NCBI GenBank assembly: GCA_017303855.1
Contig: JAFLBL010000008.1
Location: 94,307-158,306 of the forward strand
Direction: 5' to 3'
From: Chitinophagales bacterium
GTDB taxonomy: Bacteria > Bacteroidota > Bacteroidia > Chitinophagales > Chitinophagaceae
DNA: 64,000 bases
Shown: in pieces, positions 63,493 to 64,000 of the stretch
How positions within the stretch are numbered: the first letter of the stretch is position 1
How the letters are laid out: each line of letters starts with the position of its first letter
The notes under the pieces: model-generated
Told to the model about the DNA's origin: nothing
The model's input: only the letters and a program-made list of their open reading frames with translations
Databases searched by the model: none
Made by a program: the position numbers and the translations under genes

Positions 63493-64000
63493 TTAGATTT
63501 TTCGGGTAAACAAAACCACCCCATTGCTCTTTTTACTGCTGCTGATATAAATCTCATATTTTACTGCTCCGTCCAGGATTACCATATATGCTGTATTGGG
63601 TGGTATGCTCCCGAGGTTTTCCGCATACATGGTCAGTTCATGACTTTCTTTATCACGGGAAACGGGGATCCGTAATTGCAGGGGCGTCCGGGCCAGTAAT
63701 TGATGAATCAAGAGCACCTGGTCATCCAGCAACAGGGTGATGCTGTCGCCGTCAATTATCCCATTGTCATACAGTAACACAGTTACGGAATCCTGTACTA
63801 CTTCAATTGTGCGGATGATCTCCTTTTCCCTTATTTCCAGTGGATGGTTTAGTAGTTCCGTTGTTTTTAGTGTATCTATTGTCGCAGAAGGCTCCGCGAC
63901 TGATTTTTCGGGAAGTACAATTGCAATCTGTTTTTGCAATGTATCGCTACAGCCCGTCGTCCCTGTTACAGCCAGGGTGCTGTTATAAACGCCACTATTT
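63493..64000 (-). CDS. PKD-type surface protein, 5' end outside window
   Basis: The frame is open to base 64000, so the N-terminal part lies beyond the window. The visible 168 residues begin in a PKD-like strand (SGVYNSTLAVTGTTGC) and continue into the module IIRTIEVVQDS-VTVLLYDNGIIDGDSITLLLDDQ to SKKSNGVVLFTRKI. This module is nearly identical to the C-terminus of the protein at 59664. Its own function is unknown. It is followed by the 61172 gene after 77 bases. Confidence 0.85.
   Translation of the reverse strand, partial: NSGVYNSTLAVTGTTGCSDTLQKQIAIVLPEKSVAEPSATIDTLKTTELLNHPLEIREKEIIRTIEVVQDSVTVLLYDNGIIDGDSITLLLDDQVLLIHQLLARTPLQLRIPVSRDKESHELTMYAENLGSIPPNTAYMVILDGAVKYEIYISSSKKSNGVVLFTRKI

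Overview
The window looks like chromosome of a Bacteroidota bacterium, probably Chitinophagaceae or a close relative. Supporting signs are two SusC/SusD outer-membrane glycan importers, a hybrid two-component regulator with an AraC output domain, FecI/FecR-type regulation, a type IX secretion C-terminal domain, many small lipoproteins and A/T-rich intergenic word repeats. No rRNA gene and no CRISPR array was seen. All calls come from reading the sequence; no database search was run.

Bases 1-20153 hold a first polysaccharide utilisation locus. It contains a hybrid two-component sensor (cut by the window start), SusC, SusD, a BNR_4 beta-propeller enzyme, a GH105 unsaturated-uronyl hydrolase, galactokinase, a GH2 beta-galactosidase, a GH16 endo-hydrolase and a DUF2264 protein. 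These are followed convergently by a two-domain esterase and a GH31 enzyme. The set fits a galactose-backbone glycan with uronic-acid caps; a plant arabinogalactan-protein type side chain is my best guess. Bases 20366-32893 hold a second locus with its own control: ECF sigma factor, FecR anti-sigma factor, a SusC with the extra STN signalling domain, SusD, GH16, GH127 and GH5. A strong hairpin terminator closes it.

Bases 32898-44496 look like an integrated element of about 11.6 kb, visibly richer in A+T than its flanks. A complete tRNA-Leu(CAA) lies at the right end beside a large serine recombinase, and a partial copy of the same tRNA lies at the left end. The cargo is a tightly coupled seven-gene operon on the minus strand: AbiEi, AbiEii, HsdS, AAA ATPase, HNH nuclease, HsdM and an FRG-domain protein. 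The methylase and specificity subunits of a type I restriction system are present but no HsdR is seen; a Septu-like ATPase/HNH pair sits between HsdS and HsdM instead. This is the best candidate for an undescribed system in the window. The tRNA copies also carry exact 20-bp palindrome insertions, and a small GIY-YIG gene sits among tRNA fragments.

Bases 44661-64000 are mostly housekeeping and surface genes: hscB; an ECF sigma/TPR membrane protein pair next to a DUF4382 lipoprotein and a CHAT-TPR protease; a saccharopine/alanine-dehydrogenase-like oxidoreductase; trmN6; tsaD; a four-helix-bundle gene flanked by 33-bp inverted repeats; an ABC permease; prfC; a GNAT acetyltransferase; and three related PKD-type surface proteins, the last running off the window.
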